A DNA stretch of 64,000 nucleotides. It comes from Flavobacterium johnsoniae (GTDB lineage Bacteria > Bacteroidota > Bacteroidia > Flavobacteriales > Flavobacteriaceae). Both the position numbers and the translations under genes were made by a program. Positions within the stretch are counted from its first letter, which is position 1, and every line of letters begins with the position of its first letter. This document shows, one piece after another, positions 17,278 to 27,700 of this stretch. The stretch is taken from the NCBI RefSeq assembly GCF_001879205.1, contig NZ_MLFK01000011.1:1-64000 (forward strand). The letters run 5' to 3'. Below the pieces are notes generated by a model, which saw only the letters and a list, made by a program, of their open reading frames with translations, had not been told where the DNA came from and did not search any database.

Positions 17278-18498
17278 CTATCTATTCAATTCCAAAGCCG
17301 CCAAAATAAATGGACCTGTTGCTTTAGGATCGTTGTCTTTTTTTCTTTCGTTTACATAATATTCGTAAGAACCATCACGGTATGGAGTTCCTCCCAAACC
17401 TGCAACCTGACAGCAGTTTGTTAAGGTAATACCTCCGTCTTCATCTACTTTTTTGATTAAGATTTTAGTTAATCCGTCAAAAGCTTTGTTGGCTAGTTTT
17501 TTATATTTTGCCGGTAAGTATCCTTTGTTTACACCTTTTGCAAAAGCATAAGCAAACATTGAAGATCCCGAAGCTTCTAAATAGTTTCCTTTTTCTCCGC
17601 CTTTATCTGTAACCTGATACCATAATCCCGATTTGTCCTGATATTTAGCCAAAGCTGCAGAAGCATTGTTTAAATATTTAATTAACTCAGCTCTTTTTGG
17701 ATGTTCTTTTGGCATATAATCTAAAACATCAACCAATGCCATCATATACCATCCTAAAGCTCTTGACCAGAAATTTGGCGAATTTCCTGTTTCTTTATCT
17801 GCCCACGGCATTTGTCTGCTTTCATCCCAGGCGTGGTATAATAATCCGGTTTTTGGGTCTGTTGCATGCTGTTGAATCAACTCAAATTGTTTGGCGATAT
17901 CATCAAAGCTTTTTCCGTTTTCAAATATCAACGTGTATTGTGCGTAGAATGGTTCTCCCATGTACAAACCGTCTAACCACATTTGGTTTGGATAAATTTG
18001 TTTGTGCCAGAATCCGCCGCTTGCTGTTCTTGGCTGTTCTGTTAATTGTTTGCGCACTAACTGCATTGCTTTTAAATACTTATCTTGTTTTGTTTCGTCA
18101 TAAACAGCAAAAAGCAGACGTCCCGGAACCACCAGGTCAATATTGTATTTGTCCAGTTCGTAGGTTTTGATAGTTCCGTCTTCCTGAACCAATTCGTCTA
18201 CATAACCTCTAATGTAGGCTTTGTAACGAGGATCCGGATTTTTTTTGTTCAATTCTTCGATTGAATGCAAAACCAAGGCGTGAACATAATCCCATTTTGG
18301 CTTTTTTGCATCATCAAGCATATAACTTTCAGGATGACGTTTCATTAAAGTTAAAGCCATTTTATCTGACCATTTCATGTCTTTAGAAATAACGATTTCT
18401 TTTTTTGAAGGTTCCTGAGAAGTCACTTTACAACTTGTAAAAGCCATTGCGCAAACTAACAAAACCGACATAAAACTGTGTTTCCTACTATTTTTCAT
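17278..18498 (-). CDS. GH105 unsaturated rhamnogalacturonyl/galacturonyl hydrolase, lipoprotein
   Basis: 406 aa. The N-terminus is a lipoprotein signal with the lipobox AFTSC (Cys23). GH105 hallmarks: GFWHKQIYPNQMWLDGLYM with the general-acid Asp, then HAWDESRQMPWA and SPNFWSRALGWYMMALVDVLDYMP. The (alpha/alpha)6-barrel enzymes (YteR/YesR type) remove the unsaturated uronic acid left at the non-reducing end by pectin lyases. This is the last-transcribed of three adjacent GH105 paralogues, with 22 bp to the next. It is the only one of the three with a lipobox, suggesting membrane anchoring while the others are soluble. Confidence 0.9.
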   Translation of the reverse strand: MKNSRKHSFMSVLLVCAMAFTSCKVTSQEPSKKEIVISKDMKWSDKMALTLMKRHPESYMLDDAKKPKWDYVHALVLHSIEELNKKNPDPRYKAYIRGYVDELVQEDGTIKTYELDKYNIDLVVPGRLLFAVYDETKQDKYLKAMQLVRKQLTEQPRTASGGFWHKQIYPNQMWLDGLYMGEPFYAQYTLIFENGKSFDDIAKQFELIQQHATDPKTGLLYHAWDESRQMPWADKETGNSPNFWSRALGWYMMALVDVLDYMPKEHPKRAELIKYLNNASAALAKYQDKSGLWYQVTDKGGEKGNYLEASGSSMFAYAFAKGVNKGYLPAKYKKLANKAFDGLTKILIKKVDEDGGITLTNCCQVAGLGGTPYRDGSYEYYVNERKKDNDPKATGPFILAALELNR

Positions 18499-18520
18499 TT
18501 CAAAATATATTTAAATTCTA

Positions 18521-19729
18521 CTATTTTTCTAATTCTAAGGCGGCCAGAATAAATGGTCCTAAGCCGTGTGAGTTATCTGTTTTTATTTTTTCTTTAATAT
18601 AATATTCAAAAGATCCGTCGCGATACGGATTTCCGCCTAATCCCGCGCTTGCACATACCTGTGTGATATGAATTTCGCCATCGGCATCAACCGTTACCAG
18701 TTTTTTGGTAAGGGCATCAAAACCTTTTACGGCTGCTTTTTTATATTCTTTTGGTAAATATCCGTTGTTTACTCCTTTCGCGAAAGCGTAAATAAACATT
18801 TCAGATCCGGAAGCTTCCAGATAGTTCCCTTCTTTATTTCCGGCATCTGTAACCTGATACCACAATCCTGATTTATCCTGATATTTTGCCACGGCTTTTG
18901 AAATATCATTTAAATACTGAATGAGTTCTTTTCTCTTCGGATGTTCTTTTGGCATATAATCTAATACATCTACCAAAGCCATCATGTACCATCCTATTGA
19001 ACGCGACCAGAAATTTGGTGATGTTCCGGTTTCTTTATTTGCCCAGGGCATCTGCCTGCTTTCGTCCCAGGCATGAAAAAGTAATCCTGTTTTTTGATCC
19101 AGCGTATGCTGGTGTATTTGTTCGAATTGTTTAGCGACATCATCCAAATCTTTTCCGCCGTCGAATTCAACGGTATAGCGGACATAAAAGGGCGTTCCCA
19201 TGTATAAACCGTCAAGCCACATTTGGTACGGATATATTTTTTTATGCCAAAATCCTCCCGAATTCGTTCTTGGATGCGTTTCTAACTGTCTGCGTAAAGT
19301 CTGCATGGCAATGAGATACCTGTTGTCATTTGTTCTTTTATAAAGTTCAAACAAAAATTTCCCCGGATTTACATAATCGATGTTGTAGTCTTCGAGTTTG
19401 TAATTCATAATTTCTCCCGAAGGATTAATTACGGTTTCGCCATAGGTTTTAATGTAATTTCCGTAAACCGGATTATTAGTTTTTTGATACAGCTTTTCAA
19501 AAGAAGTCATCAGCAATCCTAATTTATAATCCCATTTTGGTTTTTCATTACTATCGACCTGCCACGCCTGAGGTGCACGTTTGATAACAGAAAGTGCCAT
19601 TCTCTCTGACCATTTAAGATCTTTAGCGATTGTTTTTGAAGTTTCCTGCGCTTTTATTTCGACAAACGAAAGGACGATCATACAAACAAGCAGGATTTTC
19701 GAAACACTAAAATGGCTTTTCTTTATCAT
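18521..19729 (-). CDS. GH105 unsaturated uronyl hydrolase, second paralogue
   Basis: 402 aa with a cleavable signal peptide (about 1-27, ending EIKAQ). It shows the same active-site blocks as its neighbours: GFWHKKIYPYQMWLDGLYM, HAWDESRQMPWANKETG and SPNFWSRSIGWYMMALVD. It lies 12 bp after the third paralogue and 22 bp before the first, so all three are on one transcript. The products are probably unsaturated galacturonate and short oligomers, passed to the periplasm or cytoplasm. Differences around the aglycone-contacting loops (for instance YPYQ against YPNQ) may reflect different oligomer preferences. Confidence 0.9.
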   Translation of the reverse strand: MIKKSHFSVSKILLVCMIVLSFVEIKAQETSKTIAKDLKWSERMALSVIKRAPQAWQVDSNEKPKWDYKLGLLMTSFEKLYQKTNNPVYGNYIKTYGETVINPSGEIMNYKLEDYNIDYVNPGKFLFELYKRTNDNRYLIAMQTLRRQLETHPRTNSGGFWHKKIYPYQMWLDGLYMGTPFYVRYTVEFDGGKDLDDVAKQFEQIHQHTLDQKTGLLFHAWDESRQMPWANKETGTSPNFWSRSIGWYMMALVDVLDYMPKEHPKRKELIQYLNDISKAVAKYQDKSGLWYQVTDAGNKEGNYLEASGSEMFIYAFAKGVNNGYLPKEYKKAAVKGFDALTKKLVTVDADGEIHITQVCASAGLGGNPYRDGSFEYYIKEKIKTDNSHGLGPFILAALELEK

Positions 19730-19741
19730 ATCGATTTTTTG

Positions 19742-20941
19742 TTACTTATTCAATTCGACTGCGCTTAATAAAAATGCGGCCAAAGCCGGCGAACTATTGT
19801 CTTTTGTTTTGCTTTTAGCGTAATATTCGTTTGTACCATCGCGAAAAGGTTTTCCTCCCAATCCAACATTTGATGAAACATTTGAAATCGTAATTTCATT
19901 ATTTTCATTTGCATTGACAAATTCTTTTACAAAGGCGTCAAAAGATTGCTGCGCGGTTTTTTTATAAGATGCTTTTAAATATCCTTTATCTGCACCTTTT
20001 GCCAGAGCGTAAATAATCATCGCCGAACCCGAAGATTCCAGATAATTTCCCTGCAGTTCCGGTTTATCAGCCACCTGATACCATAATCCTGAAGCGTTTT
20101 GTGCCTTAACTGCATTTGCTGCTATTTCGTTTAAATATCTAACCAATTCTTTTTGTTTGGGATGATTTTTTGGAAAATAATCAAGCGTTTCTGTCAGCGC
20201 CATCATATACCAGCCAATTCCCCTGCTCCAAATTGTTGGCGAAGTCCCGGTTTCCGGATTTGCCCAGCCAATTTCTTTGCTTTCATCCCAGGCCTGATAT
20301 GGCAGACCTGTTTTTGTATCTAACAAATGATTGTGAACCAATTCAAACTGCTTGGCAATATCATCTAAACTTTTACCATTTTCAAATTTAACGGTGTATT
20401 GCGCATAAAAGGGTTCAGCCATGTACAAACCGTCAATCCACATTTGATTGGGATAAATTTGTTTGTGCCAAAATCCGCCGCTTGCTGTTCTTGGCTGGCT
20501 TTCGATCTGCGTTCTCAATTGTTTGATTACCGTTAAATACCGATTGTCTTTTGTTTCATCATATAAATTAAACAACAGTTTCCCTGGATTTACATAATCG
20601 ATATTGTATTCTTTGATGTCGTATTTGGTTATATTTCCGTTGCCGTCAATGAGTTCATCGGCATACTCCTTAATGTAATTGAGATATTTTTTGTCTTTAG
20701 TTTTAAGATATAATTTCTCAAAAGCAGACAAGGTCAAACTCATTTTATAATCCCATTTTGGTTTCTCGGTTCCGTCGATCTGCCAGGCTTTTGGATATTT
20801 ATTGATGATTGCAGCCGCTGTTTTCTCTGACCATTTTGAATTGGCTGAAACAGCCATTCTGGTTTGATTATCATTGTTCTGTGAAAAAGCAGAAATACTG
20901 CAGAACAGAAACAAAACAGGGATTATTCTTTTATAATTCAT
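19742..20941 (-). CDS. GH105 unsaturated uronyl hydrolase, third paralogue
   Basis: 399 aa with a signal peptide (about 1-21, ending AFSQ). Conserved GH105 blocks are present: GFWHKQIYPNQMWIDGLYM with the catalytic Asp, QAWDESKEIGWANPETG, and SPTIWSRGIGWYMMALTE. It is the most diverged of the trio: it has E-I-G-W where the others have Q-M-P-W after DES, and IWSRG in place of FWSRA/S. That points to a different leaving-group pocket. It lies 59 bp after the DUF4861 gene. Confidence 0.9.
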   Translation of the reverse strand: MNYKRIIPVLFLFCSISAFSQNNDNQTRMAVSANSKWSEKTAAAIINKYPKAWQIDGTEKPKWDYKMSLTLSAFEKLYLKTKDKKYLNYIKEYADELIDGNGNITKYDIKEYNIDYVNPGKLLFNLYDETKDNRYLTVIKQLRTQIESQPRTASGGFWHKQIYPNQMWIDGLYMAEPFYAQYTVKFENGKSLDDIAKQFELVHNHLLDTKTGLPYQAWDESKEIGWANPETGTSPTIWSRGIGWYMMALTETLDYFPKNHPKQKELVRYLNEIAANAVKAQNASGLWYQVADKPELQGNYLESSGSAMIIYALAKGADKGYLKASYKKTAQQSFDAFVKEFVNANENNEITISNVSSNVGLGGKPFRDGTNEYYAKSKTKDNSSPALAAFLLSAVELNK

Positions 20942-21000
20942 ATCTAAAAACAGATTATCATTTTTGTTTTGCAGCAGATCATTTAATCTGCGGCAAAAAA

Positions 21001-21966
21001 CTACATCTTACCTTTTTTATTTAAAATTTCTAATTGAGCATCTAAATATTTTACGAAATCTTCCTGCGATTTGATTCCGTTTTGTTCTTGTTCCCAGGCA
21101 CCTAAAAGATAGAAAGAAGTTTTTTTAGTCGTTGGTTTAAAAACCAATAAATAGTCCAAATCTGTATCGGCGATATTTTCGATTGTTTTTACTTCATAAA
21201 AAATAGCCATTCCTAATTTGTCCGGAACCAATGATTGCTGCCCGTAAGTAGCCAGATAAGCCCATTTTTTGTTTTTGCTTTCTTTTTTAAGCAGTTCCGT
21301 ATTCTTTTGCTTTACAATTCCTGTACATATTCCTTTTATTTCTTTGGAAGCTTTAATACTGTGTTTGGTATAAAGCTGATCTGGTTTTATCGTTAAAGCA
21401 GAAGTAAAATCAATTTTATCCGAAGCCGTTTTCCACCCGTAATAATTCACTTTTACACCCGATTCGTTGTTCTTGTTTACAACCGCTGCAATAGTAGAAT
21501 CTACTTCGCGGAAATGCAGTTTTTCGTTGTTTAAATAACGATCAATAGACCCAATTCCAATTCCTTTTCCGGCTTTTAAAATATCAGCTCCCCAATCGCT
21601 CATTTCGTGGTATGAATCAAAATTATCCTGGCCTACGATAGGTAAAATCATGGCAGAAGTTTTCTTTCCAAAAATATCAATCGCGTTTCTCCAGTCCAGA
21701 TACAAGCGGTATCCAATTCGGTTATTTTCCCAGCCCGGACCTTCATAGCGTATATCAAAAGAATGATCTGTATGCTCCGGAGCCAGTTTAAGTCTGTCAA
21801 CATTTTTAAAAACCGTGCCGCCTTTATACTTTCTTCCTTCCCAGTGTCCATCTGTTTTTGCAGAAATTTCGGCATACGTTTTAGCGGTTTTAATATCATA
21901 TTTTTGAGCATTTACTGATGAAATTCCCATTAATAATAAAGCTGCGACTGTAATTTTTGTTTTCAT
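21001..21966 (-). CDS. DUF4861-family exported protein
   Basis: 321 aa with a signal peptide (1-20, ending VNAQ). The body is all-beta in character, with blocks HWEGRKYKGGTVFKNVDRL, RYEGPGWENNRIGYRLYLDWRNAIDIFGKK and FDSYHEMSDWGADILKAGKGIGIG that are typical of DUF4861. Members occur repeatedly in Bacteroidota loci for uronic-acid-containing polysaccharides, and the biochemical activity is not settled to my knowledge. It lies 2 bp from the esterase gene and is certainly co-transcribed with it. A role on acidic oligosaccharides (hydrolase or lyase-like) is plausible but inferred. Confidence 0.75.
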   Translation of the reverse strand: MKTKITVAALLLMGISSVNAQKYDIKTAKTYAEISAKTDGHWEGRKYKGGTVFKNVDRLKLAPEHTDHSFDIRYEGPGWENNRIGYRLYLDWRNAIDIFGKKTSAMILPIVGQDNFDSYHEMSDWGADILKAGKGIGIGSIDRYLNNEKLHFREVDSTIAAVVNKNNESGVKVNYYGWKTASDKIDFTSALTIKPDQLYTKHSIKASKEIKGICTGIVKQKNTELLKKESKNKKWAYLATYGQQSLVPDKLGMAIFYEVKTIENIADTDLDYLLVFKPTTKKTSFYLLGAWEQEQNGIKSQEDFVKYLDAQLEILNKKGKM

Positions 21967-21968
21967 TT

Positions 21969-22913
21969 TTATTGTAATTGTTTGAATATCCTGTTTAAAA
22001 AATTAGTTGTAAAGTCAACGGTTTGGCTGAACCAAGGCTGAAAAAACCAAAAGGAATGAGGCGAATTTTCTAATGTATGAACCTCACTGTAAATTTTATA
22101 TTGCTTTAAAATTTTTATCATGTCATCTCTCCCGGCATGAAACCTGTCGATACTGCTGTTTATAAACAATACAGGCGGTGTGTTTTTGTTTGTATGAGTT
22201 AAAGCCGAAGCGTTTTTCCAGTTCTCTGTTTTTTCTTCATAAGAACCTCCCAGCCAAAACGATGCCATTTCTCCCTCAGAAGATTCCGGATGCCTGAATG
22301 CCAAAATACCGTCTACATTAATAATTGCATTTACTTTTGAAGATGATTTACTTTTGTTTGAAGGATCATCAAAAGCCGAATTTTCATTTGTTGTACCAAT
22401 CAAAGCTGCCATCTGTGCTCCCGAAGAGCATCCCAGCACCGCAATTTTGTCTGGATCTACATTGAATTTCCCTGCATTATCTTTTATAAATCGAATTGCA
22501 TTTTTAACATCATAAACTCCATAAGGATATTTCGCCTCGAGTGATAATCTGTATTCTATTGTAAAACAAGAATAGCCTTTTGAAGCAATTTCCTGCGCCA
22601 AAGGATTCATCTGGTTTTTATTTCCCGATCTCCAGCCTCCGCCATGAATCATGATAACTGCCGGATTCTTCTTTTGTTTTTTGTTTACAAAAGCATCTAA
22701 ATGAAGCATTCTGTCTTTTGATTCAAAATAAGTTACGTCATTTATCTGACCAGCATTTTCGTTTTTAGCAATTATCGGAACTGTTATCGACGGGTACTTT
22801 TTTATCAATTTATTGTAAGTGCTTTTTACGGTGTACGAAGTGTCGACACTGTAAGTTCTCTGCGCATTAATCACAGAGGAAAACAACAATAAAATCAATA
22901 CAATTTTTCGCAT
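21969..22913 (-). CDS. Exported alpha/beta-hydrolase, pectin or feruloyl/acetyl esterase type
   Basis: 314 aa from the ATG at 22913, chosen over the TTG at 22922. The signal peptide (MRKIVLILLLFSSVINAQ) is clear. The oxyanion-hole motif HGGGW, the nucleophile elbow GCSSGA and a C-terminal catalytic His (SPHSFWFF) define an esterase_5/BD-FAE-like serine hydrolase. Its position after susD and before DUF4861 and three GH105 genes suggests removal of acetyl or other ester groups from pectic oligomers. The true leaving group is not readable. The elbow is GCSSG rather than the commoner GxSAG. Confidence 0.82.
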   Translation of the reverse strand: MRKIVLILLLFSSVINAQRTYSVDTSYTVKSTYNKLIKKYPSITVPIIAKNENAGQINDVTYFESKDRMLHLDAFVNKKQKKNPAVIMIHGGGWRSGNKNQMNPLAQEIASKGYSCFTIEYRLSLEAKYPYGVYDVKNAIRFIKDNAGKFNVDPDKIAVLGCSSGAQMAALIGTTNENSAFDDPSNKSKSSSKVNAIINVDGILAFRHPESSEGEMASFWLGGSYEEKTENWKNASALTHTNKNTPPVLFINSSIDRFHAGRDDMIKILKQYKIYSEVHTLENSPHSFWFFQPWFSQTVDFTTNFLNRIFKQLQ

Positions 22914-22939
22914 TAAAATCAATTTTCTTTTTAGTTAAG

Positions 22940-22974
22940 AAAGGAGTCCGGCACTCTGGCCAGACTCCTTTTTA
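22940..22974. terminator. Hairpin between susD and the esterase gene
   Basis: The arms AAAGGAGTC and GACTCCTTT with an imperfect GC-rich centre form a stable hairpin. On the minus strand it is followed by only a weak T-rich tail, and on the plus strand by five T's. Because the genes on both sides are transcribed in the same direction, it more likely gives partial termination or protects the 3' end of the upstream susC-susD mRNA, lowering expression of the distal enzymes. Confidence 0.6.
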
Positions 22975-23018
22975 ACCTTCTTCAAAAAAACAAATAGTCT
23001 CAAAAAACTAACAAATTA

Positions 23019-24692
23019 CTAATAACCAGGATTCTGAGGAAAATCTTTATTTTGGTTTAAGTCCAATGCCGTCTGCGGAATTGGTCTTAAAATTTTCAGC
23101 TGTCCGTCGACTCCAACGAAATTAGCTGCCTTAATTTTATAATTATGAGCTGAAGCTCTGGCTACTAAAGTTCCGGTGCGTTTTAAATCGAACCATCTTT
23201 TATATTCTCCTACCAGTTCTCTTCCTCTTTCATCCAGAATATAATCGATATTGAATTCTCCAATCGCTGCATTTGGCACGCCGGCTCTTCTTCTTACTTC
23301 GTTTAAACGATCTAAACCTGTTGAAGGCACGCCTGCTTTTAAATACGCTTCGGCGGCAATTAAATATGTTTCTCCTAATCTCGAAAGAATAATATCTCTT
23401 GTACTAACAGGACCTGTGCTTGAAGGCGTTGTTGGATCCGGATCGTCAAATTTCTTAACCGGAATAGTATAGCAGTCACGGTTGTCAATTAGTGTATGCG
23501 CTGCATCATATTGTCCCCACGGATGATATACAAAAGTTGCTGCTTTTCTGGAAGCGTTTGCTGTTTCCCAAGCCAGTCTGTCTGCTGGTGTAAACCATTT
23601 TGGCTCATAAAAATGTCTCACTTTTAATGAAGCCGGATTTGTGCTTCTGTAATAAGGATAATACAAAATAGTTTTCGTAACTCCATTTGTTGTTTCAGGT
23701 CCTTCCAGAATTTCTGTCATGAAAGTAGCATTCCAACGTGCATCGCCTTTTTCATATAGACCTAAAGCATAAGCAGTTGGACATAAATTATAACTTCTTA
23801 ATGGTGCTCCTGTTTCGGCTCCTCCTAAGTACGAACTAAAATAGTAAAACTGATTATTCCCTAGTTTTGTAGGATCTGTACTGGTCGAAGCTTTGTCATA
23901 CTGAACAGAAAAGATTGTTTCTGCATTTAAATCATTTCCTGGTTTAAATAATTGGTCAAAAGCAATAGCTAAAGGCTGGCCTGCAATGGCAGCATCTGCA
24001 TACGCAGCAGCTTTTGAAAAATCATCTGGTTTGCCAAAAGTTTCATATCCTCTGGTTAAATAAACTTTTGCCAGTAAATCATTAACCGCTCTTTTGTTTA
24101 CCTTTCCGCTGGTGCTGTAAACTGATGTTCCAACATTTGCTAAAGCAAAATCTAAATCAGAAATGATTTGAGTATACACTTCATCAGCAGTATTTCTTGA
24201 GAAAGACAAAACCGGAGTTGTAATATGCTCATTTACAATAGGAACCCCACCGTAACTCTGAACCAATAGAAAGTAAGCCTGTGCTCTTAAAAATCGTGCT
24301 TCTCCAATTAAGGTATTCAAATTACTTGTCTGCTCTGTTACAGTCGAATAATATATCGCTTTATTTACTGACTGAATTAACTGATAACAAGGACGATATA
24401 AATCAGCCACGTTGTCTGATGTTGGAATTAAAAGCGAATACTGGCTTAAACCGGCAGGTTCCGGAGATCTTCCTTCTGCATACATATCTGTTCCTGATTC
24501 AAACATCCATGGATTTCCTCCATAAATACTTTTAAGCCATGCATAATTGGTATTAATCAATAATTGAAATCCTGATGCCGTTTTATAGGTTTCATCAGCA
24601 GGCACGTTTGATAAACTTTCCTCTTCAATATAATCGCTGCAAGAACTTAAACTTGTAACAATTAACCCTATCATTATTATTATTTTTTTCAT
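23019..24692 (-). CDS. SusD/RagB-family glycan-binding lipoprotein
   Basis: 557 aa. The lipobox SLSSC puts the acylated Cys at 18. The N-terminal segment (DETYKTASGFQLLINTNYAWL) and the helical TPR-like parts (IGEARFLRAQAYFLLVQSYGGVPIV, then DLLAKVYLTRGYE) are typical of SusD. The C-terminus has the usual ILDERGRELVGEYKRWFDLKRTGTL block. SusD caps the SusC barrel on the outer membrane and captures oligosaccharides. Here the ligand is presumably pectic, judged from the surrounding enzymes. It lies 12 bp after susC. Confidence 0.93.
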   Translation of the reverse strand: MKKIIIMIGLIVTSLSSCSDYIEEESLSNVPADETYKTASGFQLLINTNYAWLKSIYGGNPWMFESGTDMYAEGRSPEPAGLSQYSLLIPTSDNVADLYRPCYQLIQSVNKAIYYSTVTEQTSNLNTLIGEARFLRAQAYFLLVQSYGGVPIVNEHITTPVLSFSRNTADEVYTQIISDLDFALANVGTSVYSTSGKVNKRAVNDLLAKVYLTRGYETFGKPDDFSKAAAYADAAIAGQPLAIAFDQLFKPGNDLNAETIFSVQYDKASTSTDPTKLGNNQFYYFSSYLGGAETGAPLRSYNLCPTAYALGLYEKGDARWNATFMTEILEGPETTNGVTKTILYYPYYRSTNPASLKVRHFYEPKWFTPADRLAWETANASRKAATFVYHPWGQYDAAHTLIDNRDCYTIPVKKFDDPDPTTPSSTGPVSTRDIILSRLGETYLIAAEAYLKAGVPSTGLDRLNEVRRRAGVPNAAIGEFNIDYILDERGRELVGEYKRWFDLKRTGTLVARASAHNYKIKAANFVGVDGQLKILRPIPQTALDLNQNKDFPQNPGY

Positions 24693-24704
24693 TTGATATC
24701 TTTA

Positions 24705-27700
24705 TTAAAATTTAACACTTAATCCTAATTGCGTTGTAACTGATGCCGGACGATTTACTCCAAAAGAAGCAGCTGCCCATTCTGGATCATATCCATCAAA
24801 ATCAGTAAATACAAAAGGGTCTAAAACATTTACATATATTCTTAAATTACTGATTTTTAGTTTTTTCAATAATTCAGAATCCAACGTGTAACCTAAAGAT
24901 ATATTTTTAACTTTTACATAAGAAACATCTCTGTAATACCCAAATAAAGTAGTCCAGTAAGCACCCGCTCCTGTTGCTACAGGTCCTGGTCTTGGATTTG
25001 TGTTATTAGCATTTGCCTCAATTCCTGCTCCATTTGTTGGAATAAAGTAATCCATTGCTAATTTTTGACGTCCCCTGTCACTTACGTCAGCGAAGTTTTG
25101 GTGAAAAGTACTCAAAACGGTTTGTCCCTGACTTGTAATTACTGAGAAATTAAAATCAAAATTACCCACTGTAAGTTTAGAATAGAAACTTCCCTGCCAT
25201 TCCGGATTTGGGTTGCCAATTACCGTTCTGTCATCTGTATTAAATTTACCATCTCCGTTTAAGTCTTTTGGTTTTGCCTGACCCGGAAGCATATTGTATT
25301 TTGCTGCTTCTGCCGCCTGGCTTTCCTGCCATACACCATCATAAACATAATTGTAATTAGGATTTAAAGGAGAACCCAGAATTAATTTATTTCCAATATC
25401 ACTAACCTGATCCTGATTGTAAATTGACTCTAGTTTATTAACGTTTTTAGTAAACGTAAAAGTAGTTTCCCAATTTACTTTTTCACTTTTAATATTTTTT
25501 GTTGTTAATAAAACTTCAACTCCTTTATTACTAACAGAACCAACATTAGCAAAAGTATTTTTGTACCCCGTTTCCAGCGGTAATTCCTGCTTATATATTA
25601 ACTTTTCAGATAATCTGTCATAAACGTCCACACTTCCTGAGATTCTGTTTTTTAAGAATCCAAAATCAAGACCTAAGTTGATCTCTCTTGTTTTCTCCCA
25701 GGTTAAAGCCTGATTTGCTAAATTCTCTGTCTGCCATCCTGAAACCACATTGGCTCCATTGGCATAAAAAGTCTGCTGGTTTAATAAAGCCTGAGAAGTA
25801 TATGGCGCCACGTTATCATTTCCTGTATAACCTAAACTCGCACGCAGTTTTAAATCTGAAACAACTGAACTATTTGCTAAGAAAGATTCTTTACTGATTT
25901 TCCACCCTAAAGCTACAGAAGGGAAACTCTGCCATTTATTTCCTTCTGATAATACAGACGAACCGTCCCATCTTGTAGAGGCTGTCAATAAATATTTGTC
26001 TTTAAAGCTATAGTTCAAACGAACTGCATAAGAATTTAAAGTATTTTTTTGATAACCTGAACTTATATTATAGCTGGTTTGAACTCCAGATCCCATATTG
26101 TTAGAACCAACATCAAACGGCTGATTGTTAGAATACATATAATTAGTTTCATCCACATTTGAATACACACTCTGTAATAACAAAACGCTAAAATCATGCA
26201 CTTCATTAAATGTGTGTTTTAAATCAATTTGATTATCCCATGTATAATTGAAATTACTGAAGTTTTTAATTGATGCAGAATTTTTTCCGTTTAATGTTAC
26301 ACCGGCATTTGTTTGGGCCGAGTAAGCTGTACTTGTATCTGTATTTTCTATTCCGGCGGCAAATGTTGTTTTAAACGAAAGCCATTTTAACGGCTGGTAT
26401 TGAAAGAAAACATTTCCAACAGTCTGCCATGTTTTTTCGGTTTGAGAAGAGTTGGCAATTTCCATTAAAGGATTCACTGTACTAGTTTTATTAATTGCCC
26501 AGGAACCATCAGGATAAGTTAATTTACCCGGCAGGAAAAATAAATTTCCAACCTGCTCTCTTCCCTGCGCATCAACAGCCCAAGGCGACATAAGCGGACT
26601 CAATCTGAAAGCATCCTGCATGGCTAAATCACTTCCTAATTGTGTATCAAGACGTGCAATCGTAACATTTGCTCCTGCAGAAAATTTATCGTTTATTTTG
26701 TGATTTAAGCCCAGCTTGAAAGAATATTTATCAGTCGAATCGTTATCAATTAAACCTTCATCACTCTGAACACCAAATCCTAAGTTATAGCTCAATCCAG
26801 AATCTGAACGGCCGGTAATATTTAAATAATTATTTTGAGTCATACCCGGTTTAAGAACAGCATCTGCCCAGTCAAAATTATAACCGCTGTTTGCTCTTGA
26901 AACCAGCAATGGACTTTGATTTCCTGCCAAAGCTGCAAGCTGAGCCGGAGTCTGCGTTGCCGGCGTTGCGCTCATATAGGCAACCTGGTGAAATTTCCAC
27001 CATTCTTCTCCATTCATCATTTTTGGCATTCTGGCTGCCGTTTTAGTACCGTAAGAAGTATCAAAAGTTACATTTATACCTGATTTTACATTGGCACCGC
27101 TTTTTGTAGTGACGATAATAACCCCGCTTGCTCCTCTTGATCCATAAATAGCGGCAGATGAAGCATCTTTCAATACATCCATTCTGGAAATATCCTGTGG
27201 ATTCAAAAAGTCGATATTGTCAACAGGAACCCCGTCTACAACATATAAAGGAGAAGAACCTACTAAGGAGTTGTTTCCTCTGATGACAACTTTAAATCCA
27301 TCCCCTGAACGTCCTGAAGAAGATGAAATCTGAACTCCCGGAGTACTTCCCTGAATGGCCTCCAGAGCACTTGTTGTATTTCTTTCAGTAATTGTTGCCG
27401 CACTGATTGTGCTTACTGAACCTGTAAGATCTGTTTTCTTTACAGAACCATACCCCACAACCACAACTTCATTTAAAGAATTGGATTGTTCTGCAAGACT
27501 TACATTTATTTTTGATTTTCCGGCAACACTTACTTCCTGCGTTTGAAAACCTAAGTAGCTGATAATTAATACAGCTTTATTATTTGATATGTTAATTTTA
27601 AAACTTCCTTCAAAATCTGTCGAAGTTCCGTTTTTAGTTCCTTTTTCCTGGATATTTACACCTGGCAGTGATAATCCCGTGGCATCTGTAATTTTCCCTT

